A stretch of 5,983 nucleotides of DNA from an uncultured Clostridia bacterium (GTDB lineage: Bacteria > Bacillota > Clostridia > Monoglobales > Firm-18): NCBI GenBank assembly GCA_937914775.1, contig CALDNB010000081.1:1-5983 (forward strand), in the 5' to 3' direction. Position numbers and translations under genes: made by a program. Shown piece by piece: positions 1-5,427 of the stretch. The notes under the pieces were generated by a model. The model had not been told where the DNA came from. It was given only the letters and a program-made list of their open reading frames with translations, and searched no databases. Position 1 is the stretch's first letter; each line of letters starts with the position of its first letter.

Positions 1-1
1 T

Positions 2-85
2 AAAGTATGGTGCCCTCTTGCGAATAAGGTTGTGCTGAATCTCTACAAAGACGGACAATCAGAAAAATGGTGTCCGTTGCGGTGA
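2..85 (+). pseudogene. Upstream reading-frame fragment of the broken metK-like gene (5' end outside window)
   Basis: This frame is open from the window edge and reads ...PLANKVVLNLYKDGQSEK, then stops at TGA 83-85. The following protein motif, VRCGDNGIFKG, is in the next frame (+1). Removing one base from 68-72 joins the two as EKWVRCGDNGIF, which reads as continuous protein. I infer that both pieces belong to one MetK-like gene whose N-terminal part lies to the left. A second slip may exist at the CCC run at 13-15: the other frame reads KYGA just before PLANKV begins, and one extra C would join them. The cause may be a sequencing or assembly error, or real decay. A programmed -1 shift is unlikely because the change is +1 and I see no slippery heptamer. 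Confidence 0.5.
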
Positions 86-104
86 CAACGGTATCTTCAA
101 GGGT

Positions 105-581
105 ATGCCTCTGACACCGGAGCAGAGGGAACTTTCCCGCATTGCCCGTGATATTTATGGCAGATGCCCTTATGACGGAAAGTATATCAAGGACGGCGCT
201 CGCCTGATCATCTGTCAGAGTAATGTAAAAACAGAAGATTTGAAGATGCTTTATCACGATGCGGAGATTAACCCGCTCGGAGATTGGACCGGCGGCACCG
301 ATGTGGATACAGGTGCTACCAACCGTAAACTTGGCAGTGATATGGCTGACTCTGTAACAGGCGGTGGTCTTCACGGCAAGGACCTCTCCAAGGCAGATGT
401 GTCTGTAAATATCTACGCTTTCTTAAAGGCACAGGAAACAGGCAGACCTGTGGAACTGTGCTGCGCCATCGGTGATGATACGATTGACGGCATCCCTTAT
501 TCCGAGGTGGTTGCCATTGCAAAGGATTTTATACAGAAACTTGGCGGATTTGAAAAGTTCGCTGAATGGGGTCTGTACTAA
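105..581 (+). CDS. metK: Phage-type S-adenosylmethionine synthetase (MetK-like), C-terminal part of a frameshifted gene
   Basis: MetK makes S-adenosylmethionine from methionine and ATP in the cytoplasm. The 158 residues shown match its C-terminal half. NPLGD (56-60) with TGATNRKL (69-76) resembles the GPxGDxGLTGRK segment. GGGLHGKDLSKAD (86-98) resembles GGGAFSGKDPTKVD, a loop that contributes to the phosphate-binding site. CAIG (120-123) matches the YAIG strand. After CAIG only 35 residues remain, against roughly 100 in cellular MetK, so this is a shortened version; I believe such short forms are common in phages. The first ATG at 105 is probably not the true start: the frame is open from 39 and the conserved RCGDNGIFKG lies directly upstream with no ribosome binding site at 105. 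The piece is therefore the tail of a longer gene broken near base 70. The next gene begins 11 bases after its stop and encodes a methyltransferase that would consume its product. Family call fairly sure; whether it works is unknown. Confidence 0.7.
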   Translation: MPLTPEQRELSRIARDIYGRCPYDGKYIKDGARLIICQSNVKTEDLKMLYHDAEINPLGDWTGGTDVDTGATNRKLGSDMADSVTGGGLHGKDLSKADVSVNIYAFLKAQETGRPVELCCAIGDDTIDGIPYSEVVAIAKDFIQKLGGFEKFAEWGLY

Positions 582-592
582 GGAGGGCGCAT

Positions 593-1858
593 ATGGGAAG
601 AACAACTACACAACTGGAATTAGTGTCCATTTCAAAACTGGTGCCGTATGTGAATAATGCCCGTACCCATTCTCCGGAGCAGATTATGAAACTGCGTTCC
701 TCCCTGCGTGAGTTTGGTTTTATCAATCCTGTCATTATTGATAAGGATTTCGGCATCATTGCCGGACACGGACGTGTGATGGCAGCCAAGGAGGAAAGTA
801 TCGATGAAGTGCCTTGCGTTTTTGTGGACTATCTTACCGAGGCGCAGAAAAAAGCATACATCCTTGCTGATAACCGTATGGCTATGGACGCAGGCTGGGA
901 TGAAGAACTGTTACGAATTGAAATTGAGGCTTTGCAGGGCATGGATTTTGATATCGGTCTTGCAGGCTTTGACGATGATGAAATCGCAGACCTTTTTGCT
1001 GGGGATGATACCTCCGATGTGGAAGAGGACGATTTCGATTTGAGTGATGCCCTGGAACAGGCGGCTTTTGTCGAAAAAGGTGATGTATGGACAGTGGGCA
1101 GACATAGGCTCATGTGTGGTGACGCCACCAACGCCGATGATGTTGCCACTCTTATGGATGGCAAGAGGGCAAACCTTGTTCTGACAGACCCTCCGTACAA
1201 TGTGGCGTTTGAGAGTTCCGACGGTTTATCCATTAAAAACGATAAGATGGAAAATGAAAAGTTCTATGAATTTTTGCTTGCTGCATTTAAGAATATGGCC
1301 GCCCACCTGGAAAAAGGCGGTGCTGCCTATGTGTTCCATGCAGATACGGAAGGTCTGAATTTCAGAAAGGCATTTATTGATGCGGGTTTCCATCTTTCCG
1401 GCTGTTGCATCTGGGTTAAGAACTCTTTGGTGCTTGGCAGAAGTGATTACCAGTGGCAGCACGAACCTGTGCTTTACGGTTTCCTTCAGAACGGCAAGCA
1501 TTACTGGAGTAAGAATGCAGGCAGAAGTCAGACCACTATCTGGAACTTTGATAAGCCGAAGAAAAATAAGAATCATCCGACTTCCAAGCCACTCGACCTG
1601 TTGGCATACCCTATCGGCAACTCCAGCCGTGAGAATTCCATCGTGGTCGATACCTTCGGCGGCAGTGGTTCCACCTTGATGGCCTGTGAAAAAACAGGAC
1701 GCATTTGCCATACGATGGAACTGGATGAAAAGTACGCATCGGTTATCCTCCGCAGATATGTGGAAGATACGGGTGATGCAGACGGTGTCTTTGTTATCCG
1801 TAACGGTGTGCAGATACCTTTTGCCGACCTTGTGAAGGAGGTTGGTGCAAATGAATAA
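593..1858 (+). CDS. ParB-like domain fused to beta-class DNA N6-adenine methyltransferase
   Basis: This 421-residue enzyme probably transfers a methyl group from SAM to adenine N6 in DNA. Residues 7-115 form a ParB/Srx-type N-terminal domain, with the signature GIIAGHGRVMAA (54-65) and a LADNR element (91-95). Residues 126-156 are an acidic linker, about half Asp/Glu. The catalytic domain follows: TDPPYNV (198-204) is motif IV, HPTSKP (328-333) precedes motif I, and FGGSGST (355-361) is the SAM-binding motif I. Motif IV before motif I is the beta-class order. DPPY favours N6-adenine, although N4-cytosine cannot be excluded. The stretch 205-327 should hold target recognition. The start at 593 is set by AAGGAGG at 580-586, six bases upstream; the frame is open further up to 566 but without a good site. 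Its 3' end overlaps the next methyltransferase by 8 bases, so the two are probably translationally coupled. No cognate restriction gene is visible. Confidence 0.9.
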   Translation: MGRTTTQLELVSISKLVPYVNNARTHSPEQIMKLRSSLREFGFINPVIIDKDFGIIAGHGRVMAAKEESIDEVPCVFVDYLTEAQKKAYILADNRMAMDAGWDEELLRIEIEALQGMDFDIGLAGFDDDEIADLFAGDDTSDVEEDDFDLSDALEQAAFVEKGDVWTVGRHRLMCGDATNADDVATLMDGKRANLVLTDPPYNVAFESSDGLSIKNDKMENEKFYEFLLAAFKNMAAHLEKGGAAYVFHADTEGLNFRKAFIDAGFHLSGCCIWVKNSLVLGRSDYQWQHEPVLYGFLQNGKHYWSKNAGRSQTTIWNFDKPKKNKNHPTSKPLDLLAYPIGNSSRENSIVVDTFGGSGSTLMACEKTGRICHTMELDEKYASVILRRYVEDTGDADGVFVIRNGVQIPFADLVKEVGANE

Positions 1859-3680
1859 GAAACCTATGACCCTCGGCAGCCTTTTTGACGGCTCCGGGGG
1901 ATTTCCTTTGGGAGGCTTGATTTCCGGTATAACCCCTTTGTGGGCATCGGAAGTTGAGCCTTTTCCTATTCGTGTAACAAGCAGGCGCATTCCGCAGATG
2001 AAGCACCTCGGAGATATTTCCGGTATCAACGGCGCAGAAGTTGAACCCGTGGACATCATTACTTTCGGCAGTCCCTGCCAGAATATGAGCGTGGCGGGAA
2101 AACGCAGCGGTCTTGATGGTGAGCGTTCCTGTCTGTTTTACGAAGCAATCCGAATTGTAAAAGAAATGAGGTGTAAAACCAGTGGTGAGTATCCAAGATA
2201 CATCGTGTGGGAAAATGTCCCCGGCGCCTTCTCCTCAAACGCAGGAGAAGATTTCAAAGCCGTCCTCGAAGCAGTCGCGTCCGTCAAAGGCGACTATGCT
2301 GTTTCTTGCCCTCCGAAAGGAAAATGGACAGGAGCAGGAGAAATCCTGGGAGATGATTTCAGCATCGCATGGAGATGCGTTGACGCGCAGTTTTGGGGAG
2401 TCCCCCAAAGAAGAAGGCGTATCTATCTTGTCGCAGATTTTAATGGTGGGTGTGCCGGAAAAATATTATTTGAGTCAGAAGGCCTGTTTGGGAATCTTGA
2501 ACCGAGCCGATGCCCGTGGAAAGGAACTGCCGGGACTTCTGAAGAAGGCACTCATGAGACAGGCAAAGATGGACGCATCGTATTAAATGACCAGGGAGGC
2601 AACCGTATGGATGTGACCGAGGACTTCACCTGCACCTTACGTGCGGCGGCGCATCACCCACCTTGTGTTATGGAATCGGCAGGATTTTGTACGGAACATT
2701 CCGCTGACAGCCGAGGCATCGGTTATGAGGCAGAGAAATCTCCGACACTCCGAGCAGGAGTTGTTCCTGCGACCGTATATGAAAACCATTCACAGGATAC
2801 CCGTTATGTGGGACCGCTTGATGTGGCACAGACCGTTGCTGCAACCTATGGCACCGGAGGTAACAATCAGCCGTTTGTTGTAGAACCGACAGCCTTTGGT
2901 GTCTGTTCCAAGGACAGCAATGCCATGAAATCAGCCAACCCCAACAGCGGTTTTTATAAAGCAGATACATCCCGAACCCTGGACGGCAACGGTGGGAATC
3001 CTACCTGCAACCAGGGTGGCATTGCTATTGTGGAGGGCAACGGCTCAAGGCCATCCCACCACGGCAACGGTTATGCTGAAAGTGATGTAATGTACACCTT
3101 AAATACTGTAGACCGCCACGCAGTGGTTTATGCCATCGACCGTGAAAGTTATAACTGCGGTCAGAATTTTGCAAGAAATATGGGCATCAGTGATGAGGGT
3201 GTCAATTCCACGCTGAAAGCCACGGGACCCGATGCGGTTGCCGTTCCCACCTACTCAAGCAGCAAGGCATCGTTCTTTACCTCTGCGGAGGAGGAACTTG
3301 CCAATACTTTAGTAGCTACAGATTACAAAGACCCTCCGCTGGTCAATGACACCGATGCGGATCTGGAATACATTGTCCGCAGGCTGACACCTACGGAATG
3401 TGCAAGGCTCCAGGGATTTCCGGATTGGTGGTGCGATGACCTTGGTGTAAAACTACCCTCGGAAGAGGAACTCACCCGTTGGGCAGAAATCTTTGAAACA
3501 CATCGTAAGATTGTGGGAACATCAAGCAAACCGAAAACACGGAAACAAATCTTTAAGTGGCTGCAGAACCCGCATTCCGACTCGGCTGAGTATAAGATGT
3601 GGGGTAACGGTGTGGCACTGCCGAATGTGGTGTATGTGCTGACGGGTATCGTGTACTATACACAAAAGGTCGGGGTGTAA
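1851..3680 (+). CDS. C5-cytosine DNA methyltransferase with expanded, repeat-built specificity region
   Basis: This 609-residue enzyme should methylate cytosine C5 in DNA using SAM. Motifs are in the usual order: I, LFDGSGGF (11-18); IV, GSPCQN (73-78) with catalytic Cys76; VI, ENVPG (121-125); VIII, QRRRRIYLV (186-194); IX, RLTPTECARLQGFP (511-524); X, GNGVALPN (585-592). All core residues are present, so it looks intact. It is about twice the length of small family members such as HhaI, and nearly all the excess lies between motifs VIII and IX (about 195-508), where target recognition domains sit. That stretch holds seven spaced TL/TV dipeptides, as described in the separate repeat entry. 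A second insert, about 530-580, lies between motifs IX and X and is rich in charged residues. The start at 1851 follows AAGGAGGT at 1835-1842 with 8 bases between. It overlaps the upstream gene by 8 bases. Confidence 0.93.
   Translation: MNKKPMTLGSLFDGSGGFPLGGLISGITPLWASEVEPFPIRVTSRRIPQMKHLGDISGINGAEVEPVDIITFGSPCQNMSVAGKRSGLDGERSCLFYEAIRIVKEMRCKTSGEYPRYIVWENVPGAFSSNAGEDFKAVLEAVASVKGDYAVSCPPKGKWTGAGEILGDDFSIAWRCVDAQFWGVPQRRRRIYLVADFNGGCAGKILFESEGLFGNLEPSRCPWKGTAGTSEEGTHETGKDGRIVLNDQGGNRMDVTEDFTCTLRAAAHHPPCVMESAGFCTEHSADSRGIGYEAEKSPTLRAGVVPATVYENHSQDTRYVGPLDVAQTVAATYGTGGNNQPFVVEPTAFGVCSKDSNAMKSANPNSGFYKADTSRTLDGNGGNPTCNQGGIAIVEGNGSRPSHHGNGYAESDVMYTLNTVDRHAVVYAIDRESYNCGQNFARNMGISDEGVNSTLKATGPDAVAVPTYSSSKASFFTSAEEELANTLVATDYKDPPLVNDTDADLEYIVRRLTPTECARLQGFPDWWCDDLGVKLPSEEELTRWAEIFETHRKIVGTSSKPKTRKQIFKWLQNPHSDSAEYKMWGNGVALPNVVYVLTGIVYYTQKVGV
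2613..3350 (+). repeat. Seven imperfect Thr-Leu/Thr-Val protein repeats in the methyltransferase specificity region
   Basis: Between motifs VIII and IX the protein repeats a loose unit: a Thr-Leu (or Thr-Val) dipeptide, often followed by a small residue, then a short Gly/Asn/Pro-rich turn and a hydrophobic strand such as VV. The dipeptides lie at residues 262, 299, 328, 376, 416, 454 and 486, a spacing of 29 to 48. Examples are TCTLRAAAHHPPCV, SPTLRAGVVPATV, YTLNTVDRHAVVY and STLKATGPDAVAV. The similarity is visible in the protein, not as DNA identity, so the repeats are old or under selection to diverge. A conserved TL/TV dipeptide is, to my knowledge, a hallmark of target recognition domains in C5 methyltransferases, including multispecific ones of Bacillus phages. 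Boundaries given here are approximate. Confidence 0.6.
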
Positions 3681-3778
3681 TTTTACAAGTATTCTCCCTT
3701 ATATTTTGCACATATGACTTGCTATTTATCGGCTTTAGAGCGAATATGTGTACTACCAAAACGAAGGAGGTTTTGCAC
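3681..3778 (+). promoter_or_regulatory. Structured leader upstream of the small-gene block
   Basis: This is the first real gap in the operon. CACATAT at 3709-3715 is exactly complementary to ATATGTG at 3744-3750, and adding a G-T and a T-A pair gives a 9-pair stem (3707-3715 with 3744-3752). A smaller hairpin, TC-GCT (3729-3734, one bulged G) with AGCGA (3739-3743), sits in the loop directly against the 3' strand of the outer stem. The ribosome binding site AAGGAGGT (3764-3771) lies just outside the fold. I find no promoter with good boxes: TTTACA at 3682-3687 and TATATT at 3700-3705 are only 12 bases apart. A role in translation control or mRNA processing is possible but unproven. Confidence 0.35.
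3704..3713 (+). repeat. Direct repeat TTTTGCACAT, copy 1
   Basis: The ten bases TTTTGCACAT occur here and again at 3771-3780, on either side of the leader fold and ribosome binding site. Each copy is followed at once by a possible ATG. The repeat could be chance, a duplication, or a short homology for deletion. Confidence 0.4.
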
Positions 3779-3780
3779 AT
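3771..3780 (+). repeat. Direct repeat TTTTGCACAT, copy 2
   Basis: Second copy of the 10-base repeat at 3704-3713. It begins at the last base of the ribosome binding site and ends inside the start codon of the next gene (ATG 3779-3781). Confidence 0.4.
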
Positions 3781-4528
3781 GAAAATTCATTACATTGTTC
3801 CCGGTAAAAAACGCAAGGAACTGGCACAGACCATAGCCGATTGGCTTGGAGAAACCTGCAGGTATAAGGGAGTCCCTTCCTGCGCATACGAAGTGGATTA
3901 CTTCACAATTGACAGAGAAGGAAATCTTCTGTTTGACGATATGGCAGACAGCGAGGTCATCGAGAATCTTTTGGAGCATCTTCACGATGAAGGCTTTGAA
4001 TACGATTCATCTCAGTATGACAGAGAACCACAGGAACCCGTCACAAACGGCGAAGAGCCGACGGAAGATTGCCCGCCGGATTACCTTGCCCCAACCAGCA
4101 CTGAGCAACAGGACGGAAACGTGGGGCTTACGGTGGCGATTCCTTTGGATAAGGTTTCCCTCGGAAATCTGACGAACCTTTTGGATGCCAAGGGCAGCCT
4201 TATCAAAAAGGCCCTGGGCATAGACGCAACCCCGATTGAAATCGGAGAGGACAGGGTTTCCTTCCCCTGGTTTGGAGATGGACTTGATGCAGATGAGGTC
4301 AAGGCATACAGCCACTTCATTGCAGCCCTTTGTGAGATGAGCCAAAATCAGAAACGCATCAGCGCCACGGAAAAGGCAGTGGATAATGAGAAATACGCAT
4401 TCCGATGCTTTCTCCTGCGCCTCGGTTTTATCGGCAGCGAATACAAGACCGAGAGAAAAATCCTGCTCCGCAACCTTTCCGGCAGCAGTGCTTTCAAGGG
4501 AGGTGCGAAGAATGAGATTTCCGAATAA
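3779..4528 (+). CDS. 'Virulence-related protein' family phage protein, function unknown
   Basis: The 249-residue product resembles proteins labelled 'virulence-related' in Clostridia prophages; I know no evidence that ties the family to virulence. Three parts can be seen. Residues 1-75 form a small alpha/beta domain that starts MKIHYIVPGKKRKELAQ and contains the conserved-looking YKGVPSCAYEVD (29-40). Residues 76-115 are a polar, Pro/Glu/Asp-rich linker. Residues 116-249 are a second domain with VAIPLDKVSLGNL (119-131) and a basic C-terminal segment, FIGSEYKTERKILLRNL (217-233). There is no signal peptide or membrane segment, so it should be cytoplasmic. The start at 3779 is chosen for AAGGAGGT at 3764-3771, seven bases upstream; the frame is open to 3719 but has no comparable site there. 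Its last 17 bases overlap the next gene. It leads a coupled block of four small genes. Confidence 0.75.
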   Translation: MKIHYIVPGKKRKELAQTIADWLGETCRYKGVPSCAYEVDYFTIDREGNLLFDDMADSEVIENLLEHLHDEGFEYDSSQYDREPQEPVTNGEEPTEDCPPDYLAPTSTEQQDGNVGLTVAIPLDKVSLGNLTNLLDAKGSLIKKALGIDATPIEIGEDRVSFPWFGDGLDADEVKAYSHFIAALCEMSQNQKRISATEKAVDNEKYAFRCFLLRLGFIGSEYKTERKILLRNLSGSSAFKGGAKNEISE

Positions 4529-4901
4529 AGAGATTGTTGAAAAGGTACGCAGGGATTACCCTGTAGGTTGCCGAGTGGAACTTGTCCGAATGGACGATGA
4601 ACAGGCCCCTCCGATTGGAACAAGGGGTACGGTCAGAGGCGTGGATGATACCGCCTCCATCATGGTCAGATGGGACACTGGTTCCGGTTTGAATGTGGTG
4701 TACGGTGTCGATTTTTGTCGAAAACTGGATGCAGTGCAAATTACCTGCTACGGCAAGACGGAAACTTGGGACAGCAGAAAAGAAGCAGCAGATTTTTACC
4801 TTCGTGCCATCGCAGGCTCCGAGGGTAGCGAATGTGAACGCTACACAAAAATCTATACGGAACTGCTTATGGGCAAGGAGGTCTGCACGGATGAATACTA
4901 A
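4512..4901 (+). CDS. DUF4314 domain protein with C-terminal extension
   Basis: The 129-residue product begins with a domain I recognise as DUF4314: MRFPNKEIVEKV, then YPVGCRVELVRMDD (16-29), PPIGTRGTV (33-41) and WDTGSGLNVVYG (54-65). The run of Gly-rich turns and short strands suggests a small beta-barrel of the SH3 or KOW kind, but that is inference. Residues 73-129 form a second, mostly helical part with WDSRKEAADFYLRAI (86-100) and SECERYTKIYTELLMG (106-121). Its function is unknown, and there is no catalytic motif, signal peptide or membrane segment. The start at 4512 follows AAGGGAGGTG (4496-4505), six bases upstream, and lies inside the preceding gene, a 17-base overlap. The 3' end overlaps the next gene by 11 bases. 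Both overlaps point to coupled translation. Confidence 0.82.
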   Translation: MRFPNKEIVEKVRRDYPVGCRVELVRMDDEQAPPIGTRGTVRGVDDTASIMVRWDTGSGLNVVYGVDFCRKLDAVQITCYGKTETWDSRKEAADFYLRAIAGSEGSECERYTKIYTELLMGKEVCTDEY

Positions 4902-5076
4902 AGTGAAAGAGCAAATTCTCGCCATCCGCGCCACAGGGCGAACCAATATGTTTGATGTTCCGATGGTGCAGTACATTGCCAACGAGATGCATTTTTACGA
5001 ATTGGTAGTCTACCTTGAGGAACACCGAAAGGAATACGTCCAGTTCATTCTCACAGGAGAAAGGTCGGTGGATTGA
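4891..5076 (+). CDS. DUF5049 domain protein
   Basis: This 61-residue protein matches what I know of DUF5049: MNTKVKEQILAIRATG, then TNMFDVPMVQYIAN (18-31) and FYELVVYLEEHRKEY (35-49). It is predicted to be almost wholly helical and cytoplasmic. No function is known to me and no catalytic residues stand out; the size and helix pattern would fit a small regulator or a subunit of a larger complex. The start at 4891 follows AAGGAGGT (4875-4882) with 8 bases between, and it begins inside the DUF4314 gene. The stop at 5074-5076 is one base from the next start codon. Family call fairly sure, role unknown. Confidence 0.82.
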   Translation: MNTKVKEQILAIRATGRTNMFDVPMVQYIANEMHFYELVVYLEEHRKEYVQFILTGERSVD

Positions 5077-5077
5077 T

Positions 5078-5317
5078 ATGTGGAAAGAAGGAACTATCGG
5101 CATACCAAAGAAAGATGGCGGTTACAAGGCTGTCCGTTATTGGCTGAGGGTCTACGAAACCGGAAGTCAGTACGGCATCAACGGCGGTAAAATCGGCAAG
5201 CTGATGCTAAAACTGGACGGCGAAATCATTGCAAACTATGACAGAGGTTGGGACATCGAACCTGCCACAGAAGAAGCAAACCTCGCACTCTGCATTTTAC
5301 TGAACGAACATAATTAA
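5078..5317 (+). CDS. Small DUF7678-like phage protein
   Basis: The 79-residue product starts MWKEGTIGIPKKDGGYK and contains YWLRVYETGSQYGINGGKI (21-39), LKLDGEIIANYDRGWDIEP (44-62) and a C-terminal helix with LALCILLNEHN (69-79). It resembles short prophage proteins that I believe are grouped as DUF7678. The front is likely a small beta-sheet and the end a helix; nothing suggests an enzyme or export. The start at 5078 was chosen because it is one base after the stop of the preceding gene and follows a weak GGTGG site, a layout typical of coupled genes. A longer in-frame start at 5015 would lie within that gene and adds residues unlike the family. It closes the small-gene block; the structured spacer follows at once. 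Confidence 0.72.
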   Translation: MWKEGTIGIPKKDGGYKAVRYWLRVYETGSQYGINGGKIGKLMLKLDGEIIANYDRGWDIEPATEEANLALCILLNEHN

Positions 5318-5402
5318 AAAATCCTGTAAGGGCAGGACGGAGCCGTGAGGCTCTGTTCCTCGTATGCGCGGTCGCACCGATTACGGTGGCGGCTATTTTT
5401 TA
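5315..5402 (+). other. Possible structured RNA between the small-gene block and terL
   Basis: The spacer is framed by a perfect inverted repeat, TAAAAAAT (5315-5322) and ATTTTTTA (5395-5402). Inside lie two hairpins. The first pairs 5335-5344 with 5349-5358, ten pairs including two G-T, capped by GTGA, a GNRA-type tetraloop. The second is the terminator-like stem described separately. Alternative pairings exist: TCCTG (5322-5326) with CAGGA (5333-5337), and TGCG (5365-5368) with CGCA (5373-5376); the latter cannot form together with the second hairpin. This density of pairing is unlikely for an idle spacer. I do not recognise a known RNA family. It could be an attenuator, a processing site or part of a packaging site. 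Confidence 0.45.
5371..5401 (+). terminator. Terminator-like hairpin with T6 tract upstream of terL
   Basis: CACCG (5375-5379) pairs with CGGTG (5384-5388) around an ATTA loop. The stem continues, with G5389 bulged, by pairing 5371-5374 with 5390-5393 (one G-T). Two bases later comes a run of six T (5396-5401). This fits an intrinsic terminator, somewhat weakened by the bulge. No promoter could fit between it and terL, so read-through or conditional termination would be needed for terL to be made from this transcript. A minus-strand terminator is also conceivable at the other end (5316-5337, the A6 run plus a five-pair stem). Confidence 0.5.
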
Positions 5403-5411
5403 TGCCATTTT

Positions 5412-5420
5412 GAGGAGGTG
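5412..5420 (+). promoter_or_regulatory. Ribosome binding site that fixes the TTG start of terL
   Basis: GAGGAGGTG lies seven bases before TTG 5428. An in-frame TGA at 5419-5421 excludes any earlier start, and the next in-frame ATG is over 120 codons later, past the Walker A motif, so TTG is well supported. The site sits in the loop of a short possible hairpin, ATGCC (5402-5406) with GGCAT (5423-5427), whose stem ends at the start codon. Confidence 0.75.
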
Positions 5421-5427
5421 ACGGCAT

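Noticed and set aside
62..85. Programmed ribosomal frameshift in metK
   Set aside because: The needed change is +1 and the A5 run at 63-67 does not form a slippery heptamer; a -1 slip leads to a frame without MetK similarity.
829..1233. Minus-strand open frame of 134 codons, rich in Ser
   Set aside because: It is the antisense of the acidic linker and the region leading to the DPPY motif; Ser and Ala richness follows from GAT/GAA/GCA codons opposite.
1226..2059. Minus-strand open frame of 277 codons
   Set aside because: It lies wholly opposite the two methyltransferase genes, has no ribosome binding site, and its product shows no domain pattern. It is explained by the codon use of the + strand genes.
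2182..2586. Plus-strand open frame of 134 codons inside the C5 methyltransferase gene
   Set aside because: The main frame holds motifs VI and VIII across the same bases, and the alternative product is low in complexity (many Ser, Lys, Pro) with no recognisable fold.
593..3680. Restriction-modification system
   Set aside because: Both proteins are methyltransferases with complete catalytic motifs, and no endonuclease or specificity subunit gene is visible nearby in this window.
3682..3705. Possible promoter TTTACA / TATATT
   Set aside because: The two boxes are only 12 bases apart, too close for a standard sigma-70-type promoter.
4494..4982. Minus-strand open frame of 162 codons
   Set aside because: It covers the DUF4314 gene and part of the DUF5049 gene, both with strong ribosome binding sites and family matches, so it is a shadow.
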